This document shows, one piece after another, positions 18,451 to 25,804 of a stretch of DNA of 64,000 nt (position 1 is the stretch's first letter; each line of letters begins with the position of its first letter). The stretch spans positions 124,001 through 188,000 of the forward strand of contig NZ_JALJCK010000001.1 of assembly GCF_022899355.1 (NCBI RefSeq), in the 5' to 3' direction. The translations under genes were made by a program, and so were the position numbers. Source of the stretch: Shinella yambaruensis (GTDB taxonomy: Bacteria; Pseudomonadota; Alphaproteobacteria; Rhizobiales; Rhizobiaceae). The notes beneath the pieces were generated by a model. The model saw only the letters and a list, made by a program, of their open reading frames with translations, had not been told where the DNA came from and did not search any database.

Positions 18451-18684
18451 TCAATCCGGGATCGAGGTCTGCAGGGCGAGGGCGTGCAGGATGCCGCCCA
18501 TATTGCCCTTCAGCGCGTCGTAGACCATCTGGTGCTGCTGCACGCGGGTCTTGCCGCGGAAGGCTTCCGCGACGACTTCGGCGGCGTAGTGATCGCCGTC
18601 GCCGGCAAGATCGCGGATGACCACCTTCGCTCCGGGAATGCCGGATTTGATCATGTCTTCGATATCGCCGGGTGACATAGGCAT
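18451..18684 (-). CDS. BolA-family protein
   Basis: A 77-residue BolA/YrbA-type protein. The family partners CGFS glutaredoxins through a shared [2Fe-2S] cluster. Sequence features are the helix MSPGDIEDMIKSGIPGAKVVIRD, a strand pair around DHYAAEVVAEAFRGK, the conserved helix RVQQHQMVYDAL with its His, and a final HALALQTSIP. It follows purL by 18 bases and precedes the basic protein gene by 7, so all three are likely on one message. grxD is nearby on the same strand, consistent with a functional pair. Confidence 0.93.
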   Translation of the reverse strand: MPMSPGDIEDMIKSGIPGAKVVIRDLAGDGDHYAAEVVAEAFRGKTRVQQHQMVYDALKGNMGGILHALALQTSIPD

Positions 18685-18702
18685 GTGAACTGCTCCCTTA
18701 TC

Positions 18703-20940
18703 TTATTCCGCGGCGGCAGCGGCGGTGCCGTTGCCGTCCATGAAGTCAGGGAACCACGATTCATGGGTGTCGCGCAATTGTTCAATCGGCAGCGACAGCA
18801 GGCCGTCCACCACGAGCGCATCGCCGCCGACGGTGCCGAGGCGACGGAACGGCACGCCCGCACCTTCCGCATTGGCGCACAGGAAGTTGGCGAGATCGGC
18901 CGGGACGGCCAGCACATAACGGGCCTGGTCTTCCCCGAAGAGCAGCGCATGGGCCGGGCCGTTGGCCTGCGAAAGGCTGGCCTTGATGCCCTTGCCCGAG
19001 GCCATCGCCATTTCGGCGAGCGCGACGGCGAGGCCGCCGGAGGAGATGTCGTGGCAGGCGGTGACCTGGCCGTTGCGGATGGCCGAGCGCACGAAATCGC
19101 CGTTGCGGCGTTCGGCGTGCAGGTCCACTTCCGGCGCCGGGCCGTCGACGAGGCCGAGCACGTCGCGCAGGTATACGGACTGGCCGAGATGGCTGCCGTC
19201 GACGCCGATCAGCACGAGCTGGTCGCCGTCCCTGGCACCGCCGATCCTCGCCATGGCGGACCAGTCGGGCAGAAGGCCGACGCCGGCGATGGTCGGGGTC
19301 GGCAGGATGGCGATGCCGTTCGTCTCGTTGTAGAGCGAGACGTTGCCCGAGACGATCGGGAAATCGAGCGCCCGGCAGGCTTCGCCGATACCTTGGATGG
19401 CCTTGACGAACTGGCCCATGATCTCCGGCTTTTCCGGGTTACCGAAGTTGAGGTTGTCGGTGGCGGCGAGCGGCTCGGCGCCGGTCGCCGTGATGTTGCG
19501 CCAGCATTCGGCGACGGCCTGCTTGCCGCCCTCGAACGGATCGGCCTCGACATAGCGCGGCGTCACGTCGGAGGAGAAGGCGAGGGCCTTGGTGGCATGG
19601 CCTTCGACGCGCACGACGCCGGCATCGCCGCCCGGGATCTGCAGCGAATTGCCCTGGATCAGCGTGTCGTACTGCTCGTAGACCCAGCGGCGGCTCGACT
19701 GGTTCGGCGAGCCGACCAGCGCCAGCACGGCTTGGCCGTAATCAGCGGGTTCGGCGACGAGGTTGGCCGGCAGCGGCGCGGGCTTGCCCGGCTCGCGCCA
19801 GGGGCGGTCGTATTCCGGCGCCTGATCGCCCAATTCCTTGATCGGCAGGTTCGCCACTTCCTCGCCCTGGTGCAGGATGCGGAAGCGCAGGTCGTCGGTC
19901 GTGTAGCCGACAATGGCGAAGTCGAGACCCCACTTGACGAAGATCGACTTGGCGACCTCTTCCTTGGCGGGTTCGAGAACCATGAGCATGCGCTCCTGGC
20001 TTTCCGACAGCATCATCTCGTACGCCGTCATCTGTTCTTCGCGAACCGGCACGAGATCGAGGTTCAACTCGATGCCGAGGTCGCCCTTGGCGCCCATTTC
20101 GACGGCCGAGCATGTAAGGCCGGCAGCGCCCATGTCCTGGATCGCGATGACGGCACCGGTCTGCATCAGTTCGAGGCAGGCTTCCAGCAGGCACTTTTCC
20201 GTGAAGGGATCGCCGACCTGCACGGTCGGTCGCTTCTCCTCGATCGTTTCGTCGAATTCCGCGGAGGCCATGGTGGCGCCGCCGACGCCGTCACGGCCGG
20301 TCTTGGCGCCGAGATAGACGACCGGCAGGCCGACGCCCTTGGCTTCCGAGAGGAAGATCGCGTTCGACTTGGCAAGGCCCGCGGCGAAGGCGTTGACGAG
20401 GATGTTGCCGTTGTAGCGCGGGTCGAACTCGACTTCGCCGCCGACGGTCGGCACGCCGAAGGAATTGCCGTAGCCGCCCACACCGGCGACGACGCCCGAG
20501 ACGAGGTGGCGGGTCTTCGGATGGTCCGGCGCGCCGAAGCGCAGCGCGTTCATCGCCGCGACCGGGCGCGCGCCCATGGTAAAGACGTCGCGCAGGATGC
20601 CGCCGACGCCCGTCGCCGCGCCCTGGTAGGGCTCGATATAGGACGGGTGGTTGTGGCTCTCCATCTTGAAGACGACGCAGTCGCCGTCATCGATATCCAC
20701 CACGCCGGCATTTTCCCCGGGGCCCTGGATGACGCGCGGTCCCTTGGTCGGCAGCGTGCGCAGCCAGCGCTTGGAGGACTTGTACGAGCAGTGCTCGTTC
20801 CACATGGCCGAGAAGATGCCGAGTTCGGTGAAGGTCGGCTCGCGGCCGATCAGCGAGAGGATGCGGTCGTATTCATCCGGCTTCAGCCCGTGGGCGGCAA
20901 TCAGCTCCGGGGTGATCGGGCGGGTGTTCGAAATGGTCAT
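18703..20940 (-). CDS. purL: Phosphoribosylformylglycinamidine synthase subunit II
   Basis: The ATP-dependent synthetase subunit converting FGAR to FGAM in purine synthesis. The 745 residues are those of the small PurL, which needs separate PurQ (glutaminase) and PurS; both are encoded 2.3-3.5 kb upstream on the same strand. Visible family parts are the N-terminal [19 protein letters not shown], the ATP-binding [12 protein letters not shown], and [13 protein letters not shown] and [15 protein letters not shown] further on. The MocR-type gene lies between purQ and purL, so purL has its own promoter region, within about 100 bases at most. BolA-family gene follows after 18 bases. Confidence 0.97.
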   Translation of the reverse strand: MTISNTRPITPELIAAHGLKPDEYDRILSLIGREPTFTELGIFSAMWNEHCSYKSSKRWLRTLPTKGPRVIQGPGENAGVVDIDDGDCVVFKMESHNHPSYIEPYQGAATGVGGILRDVFTMGARPVAAMNALRFGAPDHPKTRHLVSGVVAGVGGYGNSFGVPTVGGEVEFDPRYNGNILVNAFAAGLAKSNAIFLSEAKGVGLPVVYLGAKTGRDGVGGATMASAEFDETIEEKRPTVQVGDPFTEKCLLEACLELMQTGAVIAIQDMGAAGLTCSAVEMGAKGDLGIELNLDLVPVREEQMTAYEMMLSESQERMLMVLEPAKEEVAKSIFVKWGLDFAIVGYTTDDLRFRILHQGEEVANLPIKELGDQAPEYDRPWREPGKPAPLPANLVAEPADYGQAVLALVGSPNQSSRRWVYEQYDTLIQGNSLQIPGGDAGVVRVEGHATKALAFSSDVTPRYVEADPFEGGKQAVAECWRNITATGAEPLAATDNLNFGNPEKPEIMGQFVKAIQGIGEACRALDFPIVSGNVSLYNETNGIAILPTPTIAGVGLLPDWSAMARIGGARDGDQLVLIGVDGSHLGQSVYLRDVLGLVDGPAPEVDLHAERRNGDFVRSAIRNGQVTACHDISSGGLAVALAEMAMASGKGIKASLSQANGPAHALLFGEDQARYVLAVPADLANFLCANAEGAGVPFRRLGTVGGDALVVDGLLSLPIEQLRDTHESWFPDFMDGNGTAAAAAE

Positions 20941-21043
20941 CGTCGCTCGTCTTGTCGTGGAGGGCAGGATTGCGGTCTCTTTAACCTATGCCGCCCGGCA
21001 GCGCGACAGGAAAATGACCGCAATCACAGGCGAAACGGCCTGT

Positions 21044-22462
21044 TCAGGCCGGGCTGTCGTAACCCGTCGGGCCGTGGGCGATGAGGCTGCGCAGCCGTAA
21101 GAGGCCGGCCGCGACATCCGCGCGGTTCTCCGGCGAGGACAGGCCGATGCGCACGCGGTAGAACGTCTTCTCCGACCGGCCGGCCTTGAACTCGTCCTCG
21201 TCGTCGATGAGGATATCCTCGGCGAAGGCCGCCTGGCGGAACGTGCCGGACAGCCACGGGTCCGGCAGCTTCAGCCAGAGGAAGGGCACGCGGGGGTGCG
21301 AGTTGAAATCGAGCCCCGCGAGGATTTCCCGCGCATGCGCCTCGCGTGCCTCGACTTCCGCGGAGACCTTCGCGCGGATGGCGTCCGCCATGCCCGACAG
21401 CACCAGCCTGGCGCCGAGTTCGGCGAGCAGGTAGGGCAGGCCGCCGCTCACCATCTTGTGGGCGATGCGCACGCGCTGGGCAAGGTGCGGCGGACAGGCG
21501 ATCCAGCCGCCGCGCACGCCCGCCGCCACGCTCTTCGAGAGGCCCCCGACAAGGAAGGTCCGATCGGGCGCGATTTCGGCGAGGAGCGGAATGCCGGCAT
21601 CGATCGTGCCGCCATAGAGATTGTCCTCGATGAGGAAGACATTGTGCCGCCGGGCGATGGCGGCAATGGCGCGGCGGCGATCCTCCGGCATGATGGCGAG
21701 CGTCGGGTTCTGACCCGACGTCATCAGGAAGGCGAGCTTGGGATGCTGCTGCACGCAGACGCGCTCGAAATCCTCCGGGATCACGCCGTGGGCATCCGAT
21801 TCGACGAGCACCGTCTGGCGGCCGATGAGGGCGGTGCCGCGGCTCACCTGCGAATAGGTGACATGCTCGAAGACGATGCGGTCGCCGGGTGCGGTGATGA
21901 CCGAGACGGCGGCAATGACGGCGGCATGGGCGCCGAGCGTCGGCACGATGCTCTCGATCGCCGGCTGCCAGTCGTCCCGCCTCAACCAGCGCCGCCCGGC
22001 CTCCAGCCATTGCAGCGGGAAATTCCGGGTATAGCTGGCGATCTCGTTCGCCTGCTCCCGGCAGATGTCCGTGAGGATGTCGGTGATCGCCGTCGACTGG
22101 CCGACATCGGTGGCGGCCGTCGTGTCGAAGCGCAATTTGCCGGGCGGTGCATTCGCCGCGCGGGTGCCGACCAGCCGGGCGCTGACCGGATCCATGGCCG
22201 CCGGATCGGCATCCTCTTTCGAGCCGAGCACATAGGTGCCGCGGCCGACCTCGCCGCTGACGAGGCCCCGCTCGCGCACCATCGTATAGGCACGGCTGAC
22301 GGTGCCGATGGTCACGCCGATGTCGTAGGCGAGGTTGCGCTGGGGCGGCAGCTTGCTGCCGGAGGCGAGCGCGCCGGTGCTGATCGCCTGCTCGATCTGG
22401 TCGGCAATGCGCACATAGAGCGGGCCGTCGGAGGCCTGGAGATCGGGAAGCCAATTTGTCAT
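21044..22462 (-). CDS. MocR/GabR-type GntR regulator with aminotransferase domain
   Basis: Transcription factor of 472 residues: a GntR winged helix at about 15-80 (ISTGALASGSKLPPQRNLA, VTIGTVSRAYTMVRERGLV) joined to a fold-type I aminotransferase domain. The PLP lysine lies in VGGLSKSVAAG (Lys310) and IEDNLYG holds the pyridine-N Asp (280), so PLP binding should be intact. Such proteins sense PLP, amines or amino acids. ATG at 22462 gives MTNWLPDLQAS. It is divergent from a DUF1127 gene with only 95 bases between them, containing spaced direct repeats; autoregulation and control of DUF1127 are the natural inference. Confidence 0.9.
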   Translation of the reverse strand: MTNWLPDLQASDGPLYVRIADQIEQAISTGALASGSKLPPQRNLAYDIGVTIGTVSRAYTMVRERGLVSGEVGRGTYVLGSKEDADPAAMDPVSARLVGTRAANAPPGKLRFDTTAATDVGQSTAITDILTDICREQANEIASYTRNFPLQWLEAGRRWLRRDDWQPAIESIVPTLGAHAAVIAAVSVITAPGDRIVFEHVTYSQVSRGTALIGRQTVLVESDAHGVIPEDFERVCVQQHPKLAFLMTSGQNPTLAIMPEDRRRAIAAIARRHNVFLIEDNLYGGTIDAGIPLLAEIAPDRTFLVGGLSKSVAAGVRGGWIACPPHLAQRVRIAHKMVSGGLPYLLAELGARLVLSGMADAIRAKVSAEVEAREAHAREILAGLDFNSHPRVPFLWLKLPDPWLSGTFRQAAFAEDILIDDEDEFKAGRSEKTFYRVRIGLSSPENRADVAAGLLRLRSLIAHGPTGYDSPA

Positions 22463-22477
22463 GGTGCCAATTCTTAG

Positions 22478-22539
22478 ATTGCACCGCAATGAGAGTCAAT
22501 TATTTCCTGAATGCACCGTTTGTCACGAGAGCTTGTGAC
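22478..22539. promoter_or_regulatory. Candidate operator region between MocR-type and DUF1127 genes
   Basis: Two direct repeats share TGCACCG (22480-22486 and 22512-22518), 32 bases apart, that is three helical turns. A palindrome GTCAC-N8-GTGAC (22522-22539) follows. Paired direct repeats are typical binding sites for MocR-type regulators. Confidence 0.45.
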
Positions 22540-22557
22540 GCTTCAGGAGAGACGACC

Positions 22558-22773
22558 ATGGCAATCGATACAATATTCACCGCGGCAGAATCCGGCAGGC
22601 CTGGCGGCCTGCGCGCGATGCTGCATCGCGCCTGGCGCGCAGGCCGCGCCTGGAGCGTCACGCGGCGCACGCGCCACGCGCTGGTGGAAATGACGGATGA
22701 ACAGCTCCGCGACATCGGCGTCAGCCGTGCCGAAGCGACGCGGGAAATCCGCAAGTCGATCTATTGGGATTGA
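22558..22773 (+). CDS. DUF1127 small protein
   Basis: A 71-residue, Arg-rich protein ending in the DUF1127 signature TRHALVEMTDEQLRDIGVSRAEATREI. Members of this family in rhizobia and Agrobacterium are short basic proteins reported to act in RNA turnover, phosphate or stress regulation; which applies here is unknown. The 25-residue N-terminal part before the conserved helix is variable. CAGGAGAG lies 8 bases before ATG 22558. It is divergent from the MocR-type regulator and convergent with the lipoprotein gene. Confidence 0.88.
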   Translation: MAIDTIFTAAESGRPGGLRAMLHRAWRAGRAWSVTRRTRHALVEMTDEQLRDIGVSRAEATREIRKSIYWD

Positions 22774-22782
22774 CGGCCGGGG

Positions 22783-23175
22783 TCAGCAGCCCTTGCCGCC
22801 GGCGGCCCAGCGTTTGACGTCGGTCGCGATGCGCGGGCCGACGGCCTCGCCCATCATCGGGCCGAAGGCATCGAGTCTGGCCGGGTTGCCCTCCGCCTGC
22901 ACGACGAGCAGGGGGCGCGATTCCGGCGAATTGCGGTGGACGACGAGGATGCGCGGACGGCCGGAGAAGGAGTTCAGCTCCGGCGCGAGGCGATAGGCCT
23001 TGAAGGCCGGGTCGCCCGACTTGAACCAGCAGCTGTTCGCCGCGAGCGCGACGCGCTCCATGGTCGGCAGGGCGCCGCCACGGACCTGCGGCGCCGGGGT
23101 TTTCGCCTGGCACGCGGCAAGCGCCGCGGCGGCGAGAAGCGGCAGGACGAGCTTGGCGGGAAGAAGCGGGCGCAT
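22783..23175 (-). CDS. Putative lipoprotein of unknown function
   Basis: A 130-residue envelope protein with a lipoprotein signal peptide ending in the lipobox LAAC (near residue 21), followed by QAKTPAPQ. The mature part has two further Cys (NSCWFKSGD and the C-terminal GKGC), which could pair. No family recognised by name. The ATG at 23175 has AAAGG upstream and begins directly with the basic n-region MRPLLPAK; an ATG at 23199 adds 8 residues. It lies 47 bases downstream of purQ on the same strand and may be the last gene of the purine unit. Confidence 0.75.
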   Translation of the reverse strand: MRPLLPAKLVLPLLAAAALAACQAKTPAPQVRGGALPTMERVALAANSCWFKSGDPAFKAYRLAPELNSFSGRPRILVVHRNSPESRPLLVVQAEGNPARLDAFGPMMGEAVGPRIATDVKRWAAGGKGC

Positions 23176-23222
23176 GAAAAGCCTTTCGGGGACGGACATG
23201 CGCCCTTGATAACAACGACCGG

Positions 23223-23894
23223 TTAAGCGGCGATTACGTCGAGCACCGAGGCGAAGAGGCCGCGGCCGTCGGAACCGCCATGGGCGGCCTCGATGAGGTT
23301 TTCCGGGTGCGGCATCAGGCCGAGCACGTTGCCCTTCGCGTTCATCACGCCGGCAATGTCGTTGATCGAGCCGTTCGGGTTGGTGCCTTGCGCATAGCGG
23401 AACACGACCTGGCCATTGCCCTCGATGGCGGCCAGCGTCTCGGCGTCGGCGAAATAGTTGCCGTCGTGATGGGCGACCGGGCAGCGGATGATCTGGCCCT
23501 TCTCATAGGCGCGGGTGAAGTCGGTCTCGGCATTGGCGACTTCGAGCTTCACCTCGCGGCAGACGAATTTCAGCGAGGCGTTGCGCATCAGCGCGCCGGG
23601 CAGGAGGCCGGATTCAAGCAGGATCTGGAAACCGTTGCACACGCCCAGCACCTTCACGCAGGCCTCGGCCTTCGCCTTGATCGCCTGCATGACGGGCATG
23701 CGGGCGGCAATCGCCCCGCAGCGCAGGTAGTCGCCGTAGGAGAAACCGCCCGGGATGACGATCAGGTCGACATCCGGCAGCTCCGTTTCCGTCTGCCAGA
23801 CGGTGACCGGCGCCTGGCCGGAGATCTTGGTCAGCGCCGCGATCATGTCGCGGTCACGGTTGAGGCCGGGAAGTTGGACGACGGCGGACTTCAT
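23223..23894 (-). CDS. purQ: Phosphoribosylformylglycinamidine synthase subunit I
   Basis: Class I glutaminase subunit of 223 residues that delivers ammonia to PurL. The nucleophile elbow [19 protein letters not shown] and the catalytic His-Glu region [15 protein letters not shown] are intact; [17 protein letters not shown] is the conserved oxyanion loop. Its start overlaps the coiled-coil gene by 4 bases (ATGA), a sign of coupling. Confidence 0.97.
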   Translation of the reverse strand: MKSAVVQLPGLNRDRDMIAALTKISGQAPVTVWQTETELPDVDLIVIPGGFSYGDYLRCGAIAARMPVMQAIKAKAEACVKVLGVCNGFQILLESGLLPGALMRNASLKFVCREVKLEVANAETDFTRAYEKGQIIRCPVAHHDGNYFADAETLAAIEGNGQVVFRYAQGTNPNGSINDIAGVMNAKGNVLGLMPHPENLIEAAHGGSDGRGLFASVLDVIAA

Positions 23895-24148
23895 GGGTGT
23901 GGTTCAAACCTTGCCTGGGCCTCGGCGAGTTCACGCAGTTCGAGGCGGTTTTCGATACGGTCGAGGCGCTGGTCCACGCGGTCCAGGCGCGAATAGATGT
24001 GATGCACATCCTGCTGGATGGTCACGATGTTTCCGCGCATCGTGATCATCTCGCTGCGGAGGTCGGCCAAACCCCTGTCCAACTTGTCCATGCGGACATG
24101 AAAGCTCTTCAGCAATTCATGGAGCAGGTCGTGTGTCGCATCCGCCAT
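23891..24148 (-). CDS. Small coiled-coil protein between purS and purQ
   Basis: An 85-residue protein, almost entirely one amphipathic helix with heptad-like repeats ([40 protein letters not shown]) and no membrane segment. It overlaps the purQ start by 4 bases (ATGA) and follows purS by 19, so it is embedded in the purine operon. It is not one of the known PurLQS subunits. It could be a scaffold, or an unrelated gene carried along; no function can be assigned. Confidence 0.75.
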   Translation of the reverse strand: MADATHDLLHELLKSFHVRMDKLDRGLADLRSEMITMRGNIVTIQQDVHHIYSRLDRVDQRLDRIENRLELRELAEAQARFEPHP

Positions 24149-24167
24149 TTGCCATCTCCTTCAACCG

Positions 24168-24410
24168 TCAGGCGAGGGCGATAGTATAGTTCTCGATTAC
24201 CGTGTTGGCCAGCAGCTTGTCGCACATGGCCTTGAGGTCGGCCTCGGCCTTGGCGCGGTCGGCGGTCGCGAGCTCCAGATCGAAAACCTTGCCCTGACGA
24301 ACCTGGCCGACGCCGTCGAAGCCGAGGCTGCCGAGGGCGCCCTCGATCGCCTTGCCCTGCGGGTCGAGAACACCGTTTTTCAGCGTAACCGTTACGCGTG
24401 CCTTGATCAT
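24168..24410 (-). CDS. purS: Phosphoribosylformylglycinamidine synthase subunit PurS
   Basis: An 80-residue bridging subunit that holds PurL and PurQ together. The sequence MIKARVTVTLKNGVLDPQGK, VRQGKVFDLEL and the C-terminal LLANTVIENYTI match the family along its whole length. It lies 28 bases after purC and 19 before the coiled-coil gene. Confidence 0.96.
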   Translation of the reverse strand: MIKARVTVTLKNGVLDPQGKAIEGALGSLGFDGVGQVRQGKVFDLELATADRAKAEADLKAMCDKLLANTVIENYTIALA

Positions 24411-24438
24411 GTCTGTCTGTCCATCCTTGGAAGGCGTG

Positions 24439-25203
24439 TTACTTCACCAGAACCGGGCCGGTGCCGCGCACGGGCTCGTTCTCGTTGATGATGCCGAGGC
24501 GGCGGGCCACTTCCTGATAGGCTTCGACGAGGCCCCCCATGTCGCGGCGGAAGCGGTCCTTGTCCATTTTCTCCTGGGTGGCGATGTCCCAGAGGCGGCA
24601 GCTGTCCGGCGAGATCTCGTCGGCGATGATGATGCGCATCATGTCGCCTTCGTAGAGGCGGCCGCACTCGATCTTGAAATCGACGAGCTGGATGCCGACG
24701 CCGAGGAAGAGGCCGGAGAGGAAGTCGTTGACGCGGATGGCGAGCGCCATGATGTCGTCGAGTTCCTGCGGGCTCGCCCAGCCGAAGGCGGTGATGTGCT
24801 CCTCGGAGACCATGGGGTCTTCCAGCGCATCGGCCTTGAAATAGAATTCGATGATCGAGCGCGGCAGCACGGTGCCTTCCTCGATGCCGAGGCGCTTGGA
24901 GAGCGAGCCGGCGGCGACGTTGCGCACGACCACTTCCAGCGGGATGATCTCGACTTCCTTGATCAGCTGCTCGCGCATGTTGAGCCGGCGGATGAAGTGG
25001 GTCGGGATGCCCATCTTGTTGAGCTGGGTGAAGATGTACTCGGAGATCCGGTTGTTCAGCACACCCTTTCCGTCGATGACATCGTGCTTCTTCTTGTTGA
25101 AGGCGGTCGCGTCATCCTTGAAGAACTGGATCAGCGTGCCCGGCTCGGGACCCTCGTACAGGATCTTGGCCTTGCCCTCGTAGATACGGCGGCGACGGTT
25201 CAT
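24439..25203 (-). CDS. purC: SAICAR synthetase
   Basis: Joins CAIR and aspartate with ATP in step 8 of IMP synthesis. The 254-residue length and signatures [50 protein letters not shown] and [12 protein letters not shown] are standard for the bacterial enzyme. ATG at 25203 is preferred over an in-frame 32-residue extension lacking conservation. It heads the purC-purS-coiled-coil-purQ unit; 215 bases separate it from the divergent zeta-subunit gene. Confidence 0.97.
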   Translation of the reverse strand: MNRRRRIYEGKAKILYEGPEPGTLIQFFKDDATAFNKKKHDVIDGKGVLNNRISEYIFTQLNKMGIPTHFIRRLNMREQLIKEVEIIPLEVVVRNVAAGSLSKRLGIEEGTVLPRSIIEFYFKADALEDPMVSEEHITAFGWASPQELDDIMALAIRVNDFLSGLFLGVGIQLVDFKIECGRLYEGDMMRIIIADEISPDSCRLWDIATQEKMDKDRFRRDMGGLVEAYQEVARRLGIINENEPVRGTGPVLVK

Positions 25204-25418
25204 GGATTTTGTCTCTGTTGTTGGCGCGCTTGGGTCGCGCAGGTGTCGTTCGTTTGCGCTCCCATAAACGAAATGCCGCAGTTTAACAATCGCTGTCACG
25301 GCCGATCCCCCGTTTTCCGGGAAGTTCGGACCTCACGAAAGTTCGCATTGCACTTTTGCCGTTGTTTTGATTTATGGGCGGAAAGCCTAACGGGTCAGAG
25401 AATCTACGGGAGCCATAG

Positions 25419-25739
25419 ATGACCAGCATGCAGGATCGGGAAAAGGCCTTCGAGGCCAAGTTCGCGCTGGACGAGGAGCTGCGCTTCAGGGCCGAAGCAC
25501 GCCGCAACAAGCTGGTCGGCCTGTGGGCCGCCGGCCTGCTCGGCAAGACGGACGGCGAGGCGGAAGCCTATGCCAAGGAAGTCGTCGCCGCCGATTTCGA
25601 GGAAGTCGGCCATGAGGACGTGGTGCGCAAGATCAAGGCCGATTTCGACGCTGCCGGCATCGCCCGCAGCGAGGACGAAATCCGCGTCCAGATGATCGAG
25701 CTCCTGGCCGTTGCCATCGCGCAGCTCGAAGTGGGCTGA
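25419..25739 (+). CDS. F1Fo ATP synthase zeta subunit (DUF1476)
   Basis: A 106-residue helical protein of the DUF1476 family, which in Paracoccus and relatives is the zeta subunit that blocks ATP hydrolysis by F1. The inhibitory N-terminus MTSMQDREKAFEAKFALDEE and the alphaproteobacterial core RRNKLVGLWAAGLLG, followed by the four-helix part with DEIRVQMIELL, are clear. GGGAG lies 8 bases before ATG 25419. It is a single gene far from any atp operon, with its own terminator at 25771. Inhibitory strength varies among species and cannot be read here. Confidence 0.92.
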   Translation: MTSMQDREKAFEAKFALDEELRFRAEARRNKLVGLWAAGLLGKTDGEAEAYAKEVVAADFEEVGHEDVVRKIKADFDAAGIARSEDEIRVQMIELLAVAIAQLEVG

Positions 25740-25770
25740 CCGGCCTTTCGCCGTCAGGCCGTATCATCGA

Positions 25771-25799
25771 AAGCCGTCCGGCTTGCCGGGCGGCTTTTC
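25771..25799 (+). terminator. Terminator of the zeta-subunit gene
   Basis: Stem AAGCCG-T-CCGG paired with CCGG-G-CGGCTT, loop CTTG, then TTTTC. It ends 6 bases before the stop of the convergent c-di-GMP gene and may serve both strands. Confidence 0.85.
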
Positions 25800-25804
25800 T
25801 CGTT

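Noticed and set aside
18685-21084. A plus-strand open frame of 799 codons opposite purL
   Set aside because: Antisense shadow of purL.
25204-25418. A purine riboswitch in front of purC
   Set aside because: No conserved three-way junction pairing or pyrimidine-rich core could be found by eye.
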